From NCBI GenBank assembly GCA_964576475.1, contig CAZNVG010000029.1, positions 1 through 12,170 on the forward strand: 12,170 nt of DNA, given 5' to 3'. The notes under the pieces were generated by a model. The model did no database searches, was not told the DNA's origin, and saw nothing but the letters and a program-made list of their open reading frames with translations. The stretch comes from CAZNVG01 sp964576475 (GTDB lineage Bacteria; Patescibacteriota; Saccharimonadia; Saccharimonadales; CAZNVG01). This document shows, piece after piece, positions 5,306 through 12,170 of the stretch (positions within the stretch are counted from its first letter, which is position 1; each line of letters opens with the position of its first letter). Made by a program: the position numbers and the translations under genes.

Positions 5306-7241
5306 TTGATCCACCTGTCACATATTCATTCTTAATGATCTGCAGTTCGTGTTTCATAGTTCTACTGCGTGCGTATAAGTATGCCGCAAACATAAGGAAT
5401 AGTGTGCTGACGAATGCGCCCGTTCCAGGCCCAGTTTGAGGGATGGTTGTTGTCGTAATCTCTATTTGTTTCGCTGGGCTACCGGGTAATTTTATGCTTA
5501 CGTCATTTCCATACTCGTTAAACATCACTAGATCGAAAGACCGTGTGTCGGATTTTGAGGCAGGTGTTTGAGGGATAGGCTGTTTTACCTTAATTCTAAA
5601 AGTCTTAGCAACTTGAGCACCGGGCTGAATGGTTACTTTCTCGGGCCAGCTGAGTTGATTTTTGGTCGCGTCGAACACTCCGTCTCCGATAGTTCCACTA
5701 ACAATGTCTGCGTATTCCAGAATGTCGCCAAGGTCTTCACTGCGTAGTTGTGTATTTTGGGCAGCGCCATTACCCATATTTGTTGTAGTCAGGGTATATT
5801 CGATCTCATCACCACCATTTGCAGTGGTTCCATTGGCGTCATTAATGTTTTGCGTTATGTTCTTAGCAGTTTTCTTAAGGCTCAATATTGGCGACAAATC
5901 CTGAGGCTCTGGCTTAACTGACACCTGAATTTTGCAAGCTGTAGAAGTCACAAATCCTAAGGAAGAGTCTACTGAGACAGATACGTTATATGTACCAGCA
6001 ACTTTGAAGTCATGTTCAATAGTTGACCTCAATGATGTTGTCGGAACTGTCACTGCGCCAGTTTCGTCACCAAAGTTGTAGGTGTAGGACGTTATTTTAG
6101 CGCCACCAACAGTTTTAGACTCAGCTTCAAATGTCCTTTTTGTTCGATCGATTTCTTTTATGATCTTTAAATAACTACATGCGACTTCTTGGTCGACGGG
6201 CTTTGGCGGCTCCTCGCAAGTTCCTCCAGGTTTAAGCGGCTGTCCGTTCGGGCAGAGAACGACTACTGTGTTGCAGGCCTTTGCTTCGCCCCAGTTGCGA
6301 ATTTGTTTATCAGTTGTACTGACATCCTGTAGCCAGGCCCGATTACATACTGTTGTGCCAGATGCGACGGATTCGTTGACTCTGGCGCGAACGGTGATAA
6401 AGCCTGGTGTACCGAAGGTATCTGTATTGCCGAATGCGTAAAATGGAGGCTGATTGTTGTGCCATTTAATACGATTTCCGTTAACCTCGACTGCCCAGTT
6501 TCCAAATTGCGAGTCGACATAGGTGAGCTCAGAAGGTAGTTCGTCGTTAACGGAGAAGAACGCCGCGTTGCCACCATGATTGGCAAATGCCAGTGTGTAC
6601 TCAATGATTTCACCGGGTTTAACGTCGCCAGTGGGTTTATTCGTTTTTGCAATCTGAAGGTCAGCAGAGGGTTGGGTAGGAGTTTCGGGGGTGTAGTTTC
6701 CCTTTGTGACAATGTTTCCGCAGTCATTAAGTACCCAAATTTCTCGATTAGGTATCTTGACTGCATCCCAGCTTTTTCGCGCCCAGCCCTCTAGTTTACG
6801 TGAGTATATTGGTGTTTGCGTGCCCTGGATTGGAACAGTTATATCCCCACCATCTCTATGCGTTCTTCCAATACTGTAGTAATTGTTGGGGCCGACAGTA
6901 CTGACGGTTGTCTGTTGGCCGTTTGCAATGTCATCCGCTGTAACACCATAGTAGTTAAATATTGCTTGTAGATCTTTGTGTAGTCGATCTTGGTTGTTTC
7001 GAACCGATTGAGCCATCTGTGACTTGCTGCCGCCTCCGTAAATAATGTCGTTATTGCTCGTCGCTAATGTGTTTTGTGGGGGCGATATCGATAAAAATAT
7101 TTGTACAAAGAACGCTAGCGCAACAAAACCGAGACCGAATCGTCTTGTCGTTTCTTCTTTTTTTAGGCGTTTTGCGTAAAAAACAACATGGCTTGCCAAG
7201 TTGGGATTGAAAGGGAGGTTACTGATAAGTTTTTTGAACAT
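5298..7241 (-). CDS. Cell-surface protein with DUF11 and PKD-like domains and an IPQTG-type C-terminal anchor
   Basis: The 647-residue protein has a basic N-terminus and one hydrophobic segment (about 36-54) acting as signal or anchor. The module at about 63-178 (NDIIYGG, FNYYGVTADDI, YYSIGR, NDCGN) is of a kind I associate with Saccharibacteria surface proteins. A DUF11-like beta-sandwich follows at about 193-325. Next come a Cys-containing linker (C330, C342) with PPKP, a PKD-like domain at about 355-442 (YNFGDE then YNVSVSV), and a second DUF11-like domain at about 452-592. IPQTG at 600-604, a membrane helix at 608-624 and basic residues resemble a sortase sorting signal, but about 20 further residues follow. 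GGGG about 10 nt before the ATG may be the ribosome-binding site. An adhesin or host-contact role is inference; no catalytic motif is seen. Confidence 0.85.
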   Translation of the reverse strand: MFKKLISNLPFNPNLASHVVFYAKRLKKEETTRRFGLGFVALAFFVQIFLSISPPQNTLATSNNDIIYGGGSKSQMAQSVRNNQDRLHKDLQAIFNYYGVTADDIANGQQTTVSTVGPNNYYSIGRTHRDGGDITVPIQGTQTPIYSRKLEGWARKSWDAVKIPNREIWVLNDCGNIVTKGNYTPETPTQPSADLQIAKTNKPTGDVKPGEIIEYTLAFANHGGNAAFFSVNDELPSELTYVDSQFGNWAVEVNGNRIKWHNNQPPFYAFGNTDTFGTPGFITVRARVNESVASGTTVCNRAWLQDVSTTDKQIRNWGEAKACNTVVVLCPNGQPLKPGGTCEEPPKPVDQEVACSYLKIIKEIDRTKRTFEAESKTVGGAKITSYTYNFGDETGAVTVPTTSLRSTIEHDFKVAGTYNVSVSVDSSLGFVTSTACKIQVSVKPEPQDLSPILSLKKTAKNITQNINDANGTTANGGDEIEYTLTTTNMGNGAAQNTQLRSEDLGDILEYADIVSGTIGDGVFDATKNQLSWPEKVTIQPGAQVAKTFRIKVKQPIPQTPASKSDTRSFDLVMFNEYGNDVSIKLPGSPAKQIEITTTTIPQTGPGTGAFVSTLFLMFAAYLYARSRTMKHELQIIKNEYVTGGSNV

Positions 7242-7257
7242 TTTTATTTACCCCGTT

Positions 7258-7263
7258 ACTATA
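7258..7263 (-). promoter_or_regulatory. Probable -10 box for the surface-protein operon
   Basis: Read on the minus strand this is TATAGT, placed so that transcription would start near 7251 and give a leader of about 10 nt before the ATG at 7241. I find no good -35 box at 16-18 bp, so the call is weak. Confidence 0.35.
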
Positions 7264-7286
7264 GATTGAAGCATACAAATATTGTT

Positions 7287-7329
7287 CGGGCAAGAAAAAG
7301 GTTATGGTTGTTGTTTCGCCATCTGCTGG
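7287..7329 (+). repeat. Imperfect 43-bp direct repeat, copy 1
   Basis: This copy aligns without gaps to 7372-7414 with 38 of 43 identical bases. It begins CGGGCAAGAAAA and ends GCTGG. It lies in the divergent intergenic region, upstream of the surface-protein promoter, and lacks the TATAAT that follows copy 2. Confidence 0.8.
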
Positions 7330-7344
7330 GCCAGCGTAGTCCAC

Positions 7345-7360
7345 CGCAACAGAAGTTGCG
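7345..7360. other. Perfect 6-bp hairpin next to the assembly gap
   Basis: CGCAAC (7345-7350) and GTTGCG (7355-7360) form a perfect stem around AGAA, one base before the Ns begin. A GC-rich palindrome, GCTGGGCCAGC, lies just upstream at 7325-7335. Such structures can interrupt assembly, or may belong to the repeat unit lost in the gap. Confidence 0.4.
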
Positions 7361-7361
7361 T

Positions 7362-7371
7362 NNNNNNNNNN
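7362..7371. other. Assembly gap (ten Ns)
   Basis: Ten unresolved bases sit between the two repeat copies; a run of exactly ten is commonly a scaffold placeholder, so the true distance may differ. Copy 2 of the repeat starts at the first base after the gap, suggesting that the repeat caused the break. Confidence 0.95.
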
Positions 7372-7414
7372 CGGGCAAGAAAATGTTTATTGTTGTTGTT
7401 TAGCCATATGCTGG
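7372..7414 (+). repeat. Imperfect 43-bp direct repeat, copy 2, containing the gyrB -35 region
   Basis: This is the second copy, 85 bp from copy 1 as assembled. It supplies the TTGTTG -35 element and most of the spacer of the gyrB promoter. The two copies diverge immediately after CTGG, where copy 2 continues into TATAAT. Confidence 0.8.
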
Positions 7415-7421
7415 CTATAAT
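7393..7421 (+). promoter_or_regulatory. gyrB-gyrA promoter
   Basis: TTGTTG (7393-7398), a 17-bp spacer and a consensus TATAAT (7416-7421) predict a start near 7428 and a leader of about 28 nt. A second TATAAT at 7430-7435 could give an alternative start near 7442, but it has no good -35 box. A short inverted repeat, GCCA 7403-7406 with TGGC 7412-7415, occupies the spacer. Confidence 0.6.
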
Positions 7422-7455
7422 GTCATGGTTATAATTGATGAGTTAGTGGGGGGTC

Positions 7456-9411
7456 ATGGTTAAACAAAAAGAGTACGACTCTAGTCAGATTCAAGTGCTC
7501 GAAGGACTCGAGCCAGTTCGTAAGCGCCCCGGTATGTATATTGGCGGCACTGGTGTTGATGGACTACACCATCTAGTTAAAGAAATTGCGGATAACTCAG
7601 TAGACGAAGCGATTGCTGGTCATGCCGATGAGGTGCGTATAACGCTGCAAGTTGATGGTGGGGTGAAAGTTAGTGATAACGGGCGCGGTATACCTGTTGA
7701 TAAGATGGCAAAAACAGGAATTAGTGCACTTGAGACAGTCTTAACTGTTCTGCACGCAGGTGGTAAGTTTGGCGGGGGAGGCTATAAAGTCTCTAGTGGT
7801 CTACATGGAGTTGGTATTAGTGTAGTAAACGCGCTGTCAACAAAACTTCGGGCTGAAGTATTTAAAGGAGCTAAGAAGTATTATCAAGATTTCGAGCGCG
7901 GAAAGCCTGTGTCTACTTTAAAAAGCGAAGAAGGCGACGGCACAACAGGTACAACAATAACGTTTTACCCAGATCCTGAGATATTTGAAACTACAACAAT
8001 ATCGTATGAGTGGGTGGTGGATTATCTTCGCCATCAATCGTATCTGACAAAGGGCATAAAGACTTATGTATCGGATGAACGAACGGGCCAATCGTATAGT
8101 TTCTACTTCGAGGGAGGTATACAGTCCTATGTGCGACATCTAAACATAGGCAAAGAACCAATTGATGAGGACGCATTTTATGTCGAGAAGATCGTTGGCG
8201 ATACTTCTGTCGAGGTTGCTCTGCAGTATACAGATGCGTTCAATGAGACTATTAAATCGTTTGCCAACAACGTCTACAACCCTGATGGCGGAACGCATCT
8301 CACTGGTTTCCGGTCGGCTTTGACGAGAGTAGTTAATGACTACGCTCGAAAGACGGGCCTCTTGAAAGAGAAAGAAGAAAATCTTAGCGGTGAAGACTGT
8401 CGCGAGGGATTGACTGCTGTTATTTTGGTTAAAATTCCTGATCCTCAGTTTGAAGGCCAGACAAAGAACAAACTGGGCAACCCTGAAACTAGGGCGTATG
8501 TAGAACAGGTAATGAATGAGTGGTTTGGCTACTATTTAGAAGAGCATCCCGCAGTTGCTCGCAAAATAGTTGGAAAAGCACTGCTTGCTGCGCGAGCACG
8601 TAAGGCGGCAAGAGCAGCTCGAGAAAACATCATTAGAAAAGGAGCGTTAGAGGGTGCTGGACTTCCGGGTAAACTCTCTGATTGTGCCACTAAGGATAGG
8701 ACCGAAGCAGAACTATTCATTGTTGAGGGTAACTCGGCCGGTGGCTCTGCCAAGGATGGTCGCAACAGTCACTTTCAAGCCATCTTGCCTCTTCGCGGTA
8801 AGGTTCTAAACGTTGAGCGTGCGCGTCTTGATAAGATGCTGGCAAACAATGAAATCGTGAACCTTATTAAGGCTATGGGGGTGGGTATCGAAGAGCAGTT
8901 TGATATGGCGGGTCTTCGTTATGATCGCATTATCATCATGACTGACGCCGACGTTGACGGTTCTCACATTCGAACATTACTCATGACACTCTTCTTTAGA
9001 CACATGCAGCCAATTATTGATGGCGGGCATTTATATGCCGCGCAGCCACCACTGTATGCCATAAGCTCAGGTAAGAAAAAACAATACGCATACAGCGACG
9101 AAGAGCGGGATGAGATATTGGATAAACTCATAGCTGATAGAAAAGCTAAAGGTACTAAGGTGGATCCGAACGACGATCGAATGAAACAAGCGGGCGTATC
9201 AATCCAGCGCTACAAGGGTCTGGGTGAGATGGATGCAGAGCAACTCTGGGAGACAACTATGGACCCAGAACGACGCGTTCTGGTACAGGTTAAGGTGGAA
9301 GACGCAGAGAAAGCAGATGCAATATTCAACAAGCTAATGGGTACTGAAGTTGAGCTCCGAAAGAACTTTATTCAGACGCATGCAAAATTCGTAAAGGACT
9401 TGGATATCTAA
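7456..9411 (+). CDS. gyrB: DNA gyrase subunit B
   Basis: This is the ATPase subunit of DNA gyrase, which with GyrA introduces negative supercoils using ATP. The 651-residue protein shows the GHKL ATP-binding motifs: EIADNSVDEA with E43 and N47, DNGRGIP at 74-80, and the glycine-rich lid around 102-121 ending in GLHGVG. The transducer domain follows, then the TOPRIM domain with EGNSAGGS at 424-431 (Mg-binding E424) and DADVDG at 497-502. The C-terminal RYKGLGEMD at 585-593 is diagnostic of type IIA topoisomerases. Length is normal for the short form of GyrB without the enterobacterial insertion. A G-rich stretch (7448-7453) just before the ATG may serve as the ribosome-binding site. gyrA follows after 3 bp, so the pair is one operon. 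GyrB rather than ParE is supported by the GyrA box in the partner. Confidence 0.97.
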   Translation: MVKQKEYDSSQIQVLEGLEPVRKRPGMYIGGTGVDGLHHLVKEIADNSVDEAIAGHADEVRITLQVDGGVKVSDNGRGIPVDKMAKTGISALETVLTVLHAGGKFGGGGYKVSSGLHGVGISVVNALSTKLRAEVFKGAKKYYQDFERGKPVSTLKSEEGDGTTGTTITFYPDPEIFETTTISYEWVVDYLRHQSYLTKGIKTYVSDERTGQSYSFYFEGGIQSYVRHLNIGKEPIDEDAFYVEKIVGDTSVEVALQYTDAFNETIKSFANNVYNPDGGTHLTGFRSALTRVVNDYARKTGLLKEKEENLSGEDCREGLTAVILVKIPDPQFEGQTKNKLGNPETRAYVEQVMNEWFGYYLEEHPAVARKIVGKALLAARARKAARAARENIIRKGALEGAGLPGKLSDCATKDRTEAELFIVEGNSAGGSAKDGRNSHFQAILPLRGKVLNVERARLDKMLANNEIVNLIKAMGVGIEEQFDMAGLRYDRIIIMTDADVDGSHIRTLLMTLFFRHMQPIIDGGHLYAAQPPLYAISSGKKKQYAYSDEERDEILDKLIADRKAKGTKVDPNDDRMKQAGVSIQRYKGLGEMDAEQLWETTMDPERRVLVQVKVEDAEKADAIFNKLMGTEVELRKNFIQTHAKFVKDLDI

Positions 9412-9414
9412 AAT

Positions 9415-11940
9415 ATGGCAGACATTGACGAAACCACACCAGTTGAAGCGCAGGAAGTATTAGAGCCACATCGTTCGGTTATACACAAGAGTGTCGAAGA
9501 TGAAATGGAGCAGAGTTATCTACAATACTCGATGAGTGTTATCGTTGCACGTGCTTTGCCCGATGTGCGAGACGGTATGAAGCCAGTACATAGGCGAATT
9601 TTGTACGTCATGGATAAAAGCGGCCTGAAATCAACAGGGAAACATACCAAAAGCGCTCAGATCGTGGGAGAAGTTATGGGTAAGTATCACCCCCACGGAG
9701 ATACTGCAATCTACGATTCTATGGTCCGTCTTGCCCAGCCATTCTCAACTCGCTATATGCTAGTTGATGGACAAGGTAACTTTGGGTCTATGGACGGTGA
9801 CCCTGCCGCCGCATATAGGTATACCGAGGCAAGAATGACACGCGCAAGCGAAGCACTGCTTGAGGATATAGATAAGGACACAGTGCCTTTTAGAGATAAC
9901 TTCGACGGCTCCCAACAAGAGCCTGAGGTGCTGCCAGCAAAACTACCAAATCTTTTGCTTAATGGGCAGATGGGTATTGCTGTCGGTATGGCCACAAACA
10001 TACCACCGCATAACCTCAATGAGCTGGTTGACGCAACAATTACACAGATTGATAACCCGGAGGCTACGGTCGACGACCTCATGGAGCATATTAAAGGGCC
10101 AGACTTTCCTACAGGCGGTATCGTGTATGGCAATGAGTCAATAAGGACTGCATTTGCTACCGGTAGAGGTGGTGTGATTGTTAGGGGTGTCGCTGAAGTA
10201 GAAGAGACAAGCAAGGGCAAGCAGAGAATCGTGATTAGTGAGATTCCATATGCTGTTAATAAAGCTGGCTTAGTCGAGAAAGTCGCAGACCTAGTAAAAG
10301 AAAAGAAAATATCAGGAATTTCAGATATTAGAGATGAGAGTTCGCGTGGAAGTGTGAGGGTAGTCATTGATCTTAAGAAAGATGCTTATCCAAAAAAACT
10401 GCTCAATCAACTCTACAAGCTAACACCTCTGCAAACAGCGTTTCATTATAATATGCTGGCACTTATTGATGGTATCCAGCCAAGGATATTAGGGCTGCAA
10501 GATATAATAATTGAATACATAAAGCATCGTCAGAATGTTGTAAGAAGACGTACTGAGTTCGAGCTTAAAAAAGCTAAGGATCGTGCCCACGTACTTGAGG
10601 GGCTTAAAATTGCCCTTGATCACATAGATGAAGTTATCGCAACGATTCGTGCTTCACAAACGAGCGATGAAGCGCAAGAGAACCTCATTAAGAAGTTCAA
10701 GTTAAGCGAGATACAGGCTAAGGCAATTTTGGCTATGCAACTGCGTACACTTGCAGGTCTTGAACGTAAGCGTATTGAAGATGAGCTTGCTGAGCTTATG
10801 AAACTAATTGAAAAGCTCGAAGCTATACTTGCGGATGAGAAAAAAGTACTTAAGATCATCAAAGAAGAATTGAACGATATGAAAAAGCAATTCGGCGATG
10901 AGCGGCGAACAAAAGTCGTGCCTCACGAATTGGGTAAATTCAGCGATGAAGAGCTTATACCTGAAGAACAGGTTGTAGTTACTTTGACAGCAGCTAACTA
11001 CATCAAGCGTAGTGGTGCGAGTGACTACAAGAAACAGGGGCGAGGTGGTAAGGGCCGTAGAGGAATGTCTACGAAGGAAGAAGATCTAATTAACCATGTC
11101 GTATTTACATCAACTCACGACTATTTGCTGTTTTTCACAAATTTGGGCCGAGTATTTAGGCTTAAGACCTACGAAATTCCAGCATCCGGACTGAATACAA
11201 AAGGAACCGCTGTTATTAACCTTTTGCAGCTACAGCCTGACGAGAGAGTGACTACTGTTATTCGGTCTGACCCTAAGGCAAAAGAGGGATACCTGTTTAT
11301 GTGTACCACTAACGGTACGGTCAAGAAGACTTCAATTGAACAGTACCAGAACGTAAGGGCTAGCGGGTTGATTGCAATCAGTCTTGATAAGGGTGATGAG
11401 TTGAAATGGATACGACAGAGCAGTGGTAATGAAGAGGTTGTTATCACTACTTCGTTTGGACAGGCTATTCGTTTCCCTGAGGGGGACGTTAGGCCAATGG
11501 GGCGCTCTGCGCGGGGTGTAAGAGGTATTCGGCTTCGTGAAGGCGACAAAGTCATTAGCATGGATCTCGCAAGCGAGGGACTTAGTCTGTTCGTCATAAG
11601 TGAGTATGGATATGGCAAGCGAACTAAAATATCTCATTTTGCCACCCATAGGCGCGGTGGAATGGGTATTAAGTCGGCGGTAGTTAACAAAAAGACAGGC
11701 AGCCTGGTAGCTTTACTTGCCCTAAAAGACGATAGTCATGATGTCATAATCATCTCATCGCAAGGTCAAACAATCCGACTCAGGCTTAATGATATTCCCG
11801 AGTTAGGCCGCGCCACCCAGGGGGTAAGGATTATGAGACTGAACGACAAAGACACCGTTTCGTCCCTGACGCTAGTTGAGAAAGATGAGAACGTTGACGG
11901 CATAGAACAACCTCCAGAAGACTCTGTTCCACAGGAGTAA
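9415..11940 (+). CDS. gyrA: DNA gyrase subunit A
   Basis: This is the DNA-cleaving and religating subunit of gyrase. The 841-residue protein has the winged-helix region with LPDVRDGMKPVHRRIL (48-63) and KYHPHGDTAIYD (90-101), and the catalytic tyrosine Y136 in RYTEAR. Tower and coiled-coil segments and a C-terminal beta-pinwheel that wraps DNA follow. The GyrA box is QGRGGKG at 541-547, which identifies gyrase rather than topoisomerase IV; Gly542 replaces the Arg of the usual QRRGGKG. The quinolone-determining positions corresponding to E. coli S83 and D87 are T97 and D101; Thr at the first occurs naturally in other bacteria. The tail is acidic. The ATG lies 3 bp after the gyrB stop with no well-placed ribosome-binding site, so translational coupling is likely. 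The rRNA promoter follows. Confidence 0.97.
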   Translation: MADIDETTPVEAQEVLEPHRSVIHKSVEDEMEQSYLQYSMSVIVARALPDVRDGMKPVHRRILYVMDKSGLKSTGKHTKSAQIVGEVMGKYHPHGDTAIYDSMVRLAQPFSTRYMLVDGQGNFGSMDGDPAAAYRYTEARMTRASEALLEDIDKDTVPFRDNFDGSQQEPEVLPAKLPNLLLNGQMGIAVGMATNIPPHNLNELVDATITQIDNPEATVDDLMEHIKGPDFPTGGIVYGNESIRTAFATGRGGVIVRGVAEVEETSKGKQRIVISEIPYAVNKAGLVEKVADLVKEKKISGISDIRDESSRGSVRVVIDLKKDAYPKKLLNQLYKLTPLQTAFHYNMLALIDGIQPRILGLQDIIIEYIKHRQNVVRRRTEFELKKAKDRAHVLEGLKIALDHIDEVIATIRASQTSDEAQENLIKKFKLSEIQAKAILAMQLRTLAGLERKRIEDELAELMKLIEKLEAILADEKKVLKIIKEELNDMKKQFGDERRTKVVPHELGKFSDEELIPEEQVVVTLTAANYIKRSGASDYKKQGRGGKGRRGMSTKEEDLINHVVFTSTHDYLLFFTNLGRVFRLKTYEIPASGLNTKGTAVINLLQLQPDERVTTVIRSDPKAKEGYLFMCTTNGTVKKTSIEQYQNVRASGLIAISLDKGDELKWIRQSSGNEEVVITTSFGQAIRFPEGDVRPMGRSARGVRGIRLREGDKVISMDLASEGLSLFVISEYGYGKRTKISHFATHRRGGMGIKSAVVNKKTGSLVALLALKDDSHDVIIISSQGQTIRLRLNDIPELGRATQGVRIMRLNDKDTVSSLTLVEKDENVDGIEQPPEDSVPQE

Positions 11941-11965
11941 ACTGCTTATTTTTGTTGTATCATTC

Positions 11966-11975
11966 ACACTAGTGT
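11966..11975. promoter_or_regulatory. Perfect palindrome abutting the rRNA -35 box
   Basis: ACACTAGTGT is a perfect 10-bp palindrome whose last base is the first T of the -35 hexamer TTGACA. Its position would suit an operator or activator site. No regulator can be named from this sequence, and a chance palindrome is possible. Confidence 0.3.
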
Positions 11976-12004
11976 TGACATTGGTATCATTTAGCAGGTA
12001 GAAT
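11975..12004 (+). promoter_or_regulatory. rRNA operon promoter
   Basis: A consensus TTGACA (11975-11980), an 18-bp spacer and TAGAAT (11999-12004) predict transcription from about 12011, giving a leader of about 100 nt before the 16S gene. It lies just after gyrA on the same strand, and I see no convincing terminator between them, so some read-through from gyrBA is possible. Confidence 0.65.
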
Positions 12005-12087
12005 GGCTCCTAGTCTTGTGTCCTAGAGGTGAACGAGAATACCTTAAAATTTTGATAGTGCAGCGTCAACGTTAATCAATGATGTTT

Positions 12088-12097
12088 TGTTTTTTAA
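12088..12097 (+). promoter_or_regulatory. boxA-like antitermination element in the rRNA leader
   Basis: TGTTTTTTAA matches 8 of 10 positions of the boxA core TGCTCTTTAA and lies in the rRNA leader just before the 16S gene, where NusB/NusE-binding boxA elements are known to occur. The T-rich context lowers confidence. Confidence 0.4.
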
Positions 12098-12111
12098 AGG
12101 ACAGACTTCTT

Positions 12112-12170
<59 letters not shown>

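Noticed and set aside
6263..6766. Alternative-frame ORF of 167 codons within the surface-protein gene
   Set aside because: It overlaps the DUF11 coding region in another frame of the same strand and shows no family signature; the main frame has clear domains.
7425..7463. Tiny ORF (MVIIDELVGGHG) overlapping the gyrB start
   Set aside because: Its ATG lies only 4 nt after the -10 box, upstream of the predicted transcription start, so it is unlikely to be in the message.
9753..10367. Long minus-strand ORF of 204 codons inside gyrA
   Set aside because: It is antisense to the conserved core of gyrA, its product is Ser/Thr/Leu-rich in the manner of antisense shadows, and it has no recognisable domain.
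11922..11955. CTCTGT/ACAG(G)AG stem at the gyrA end followed by T-rich DNA as a terminator
   Set aside because: The stem is short with a bulge, overlaps the coding end, and the T-rich run starts about 10 nt after it.

Overview
This window most likely comes from a Patescibacteria/CPR genome, probably Candidatus Saccharibacteria (TM7). The evidence is a membrane-anchored TraG/VirD4-like ATPase preceded by a small protein with a conserved-looking helical C-terminus, a surface protein with an N-terminal module of the type I associate with Saccharibacteria followed by DUF11 and PKD-like domains, several membrane proteins I cannot name, and gyrB-gyrA directly upstream of a 16S rRNA gene. The assignment is inference from recalled family resemblance. 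Stop codons include TAA, TGA and TAG, and the long genes have no in-frame TGA, so the code looks standard and not the UGA=Gly code of Gracilibacteria/SR1. A run of ten Ns marks an assembly gap at 7362-7371.

Layout: positions 1-707 are poor in coding signal and hold at most a gene tail and one or two micro-ORFs. A good promoter (708-736) would start an RNA of about 135 nt with several hairpins, two of them mutually exclusive, ending at a small four-helix membrane protein gene (878-1225). A second promoter (1241-1269) lies so close to the next ATG that the message should be leaderless. It drives a two-gene unit: a 137-aa soluble protein (1277-1690) and a 1011-aa membrane-anchored ATPase (1707-4742). 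The ATPase stop codon overlaps by 4 bp the stop of a convergent minus-strand pair: a large cell-surface DUF11/PKD protein (7241-5298) followed, with an 8-bp overlap, by a two-helix membrane protein (5305-4739). The divergent region 7242-7455 holds an 88%-identical 43-bp direct repeat, the assembly gap and the gyrB promoter. gyrB (7456-9411) and gyrA (9415-11940) are 3 bp apart and encode both subunits of DNA gyrase. After about 170 bp, with a strong promoter, a palindrome against its -35 box and a boxA-like element, the 16S rRNA gene begins and runs off the window.

Functionally the right half is ordinary housekeeping (supercoiling and ribosome synthesis). The left half is an envelope-linked set: a pumping-type ATPase with a partner protein, and a surface adhesin-like protein with a small membrane protein. 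No relaxase, mating-pair or pilus gene is visible, so a classical conjugation system is not supported. The least explained parts are the structured leader at 743-877 and the repeated gyrB promoter region beside the gap.
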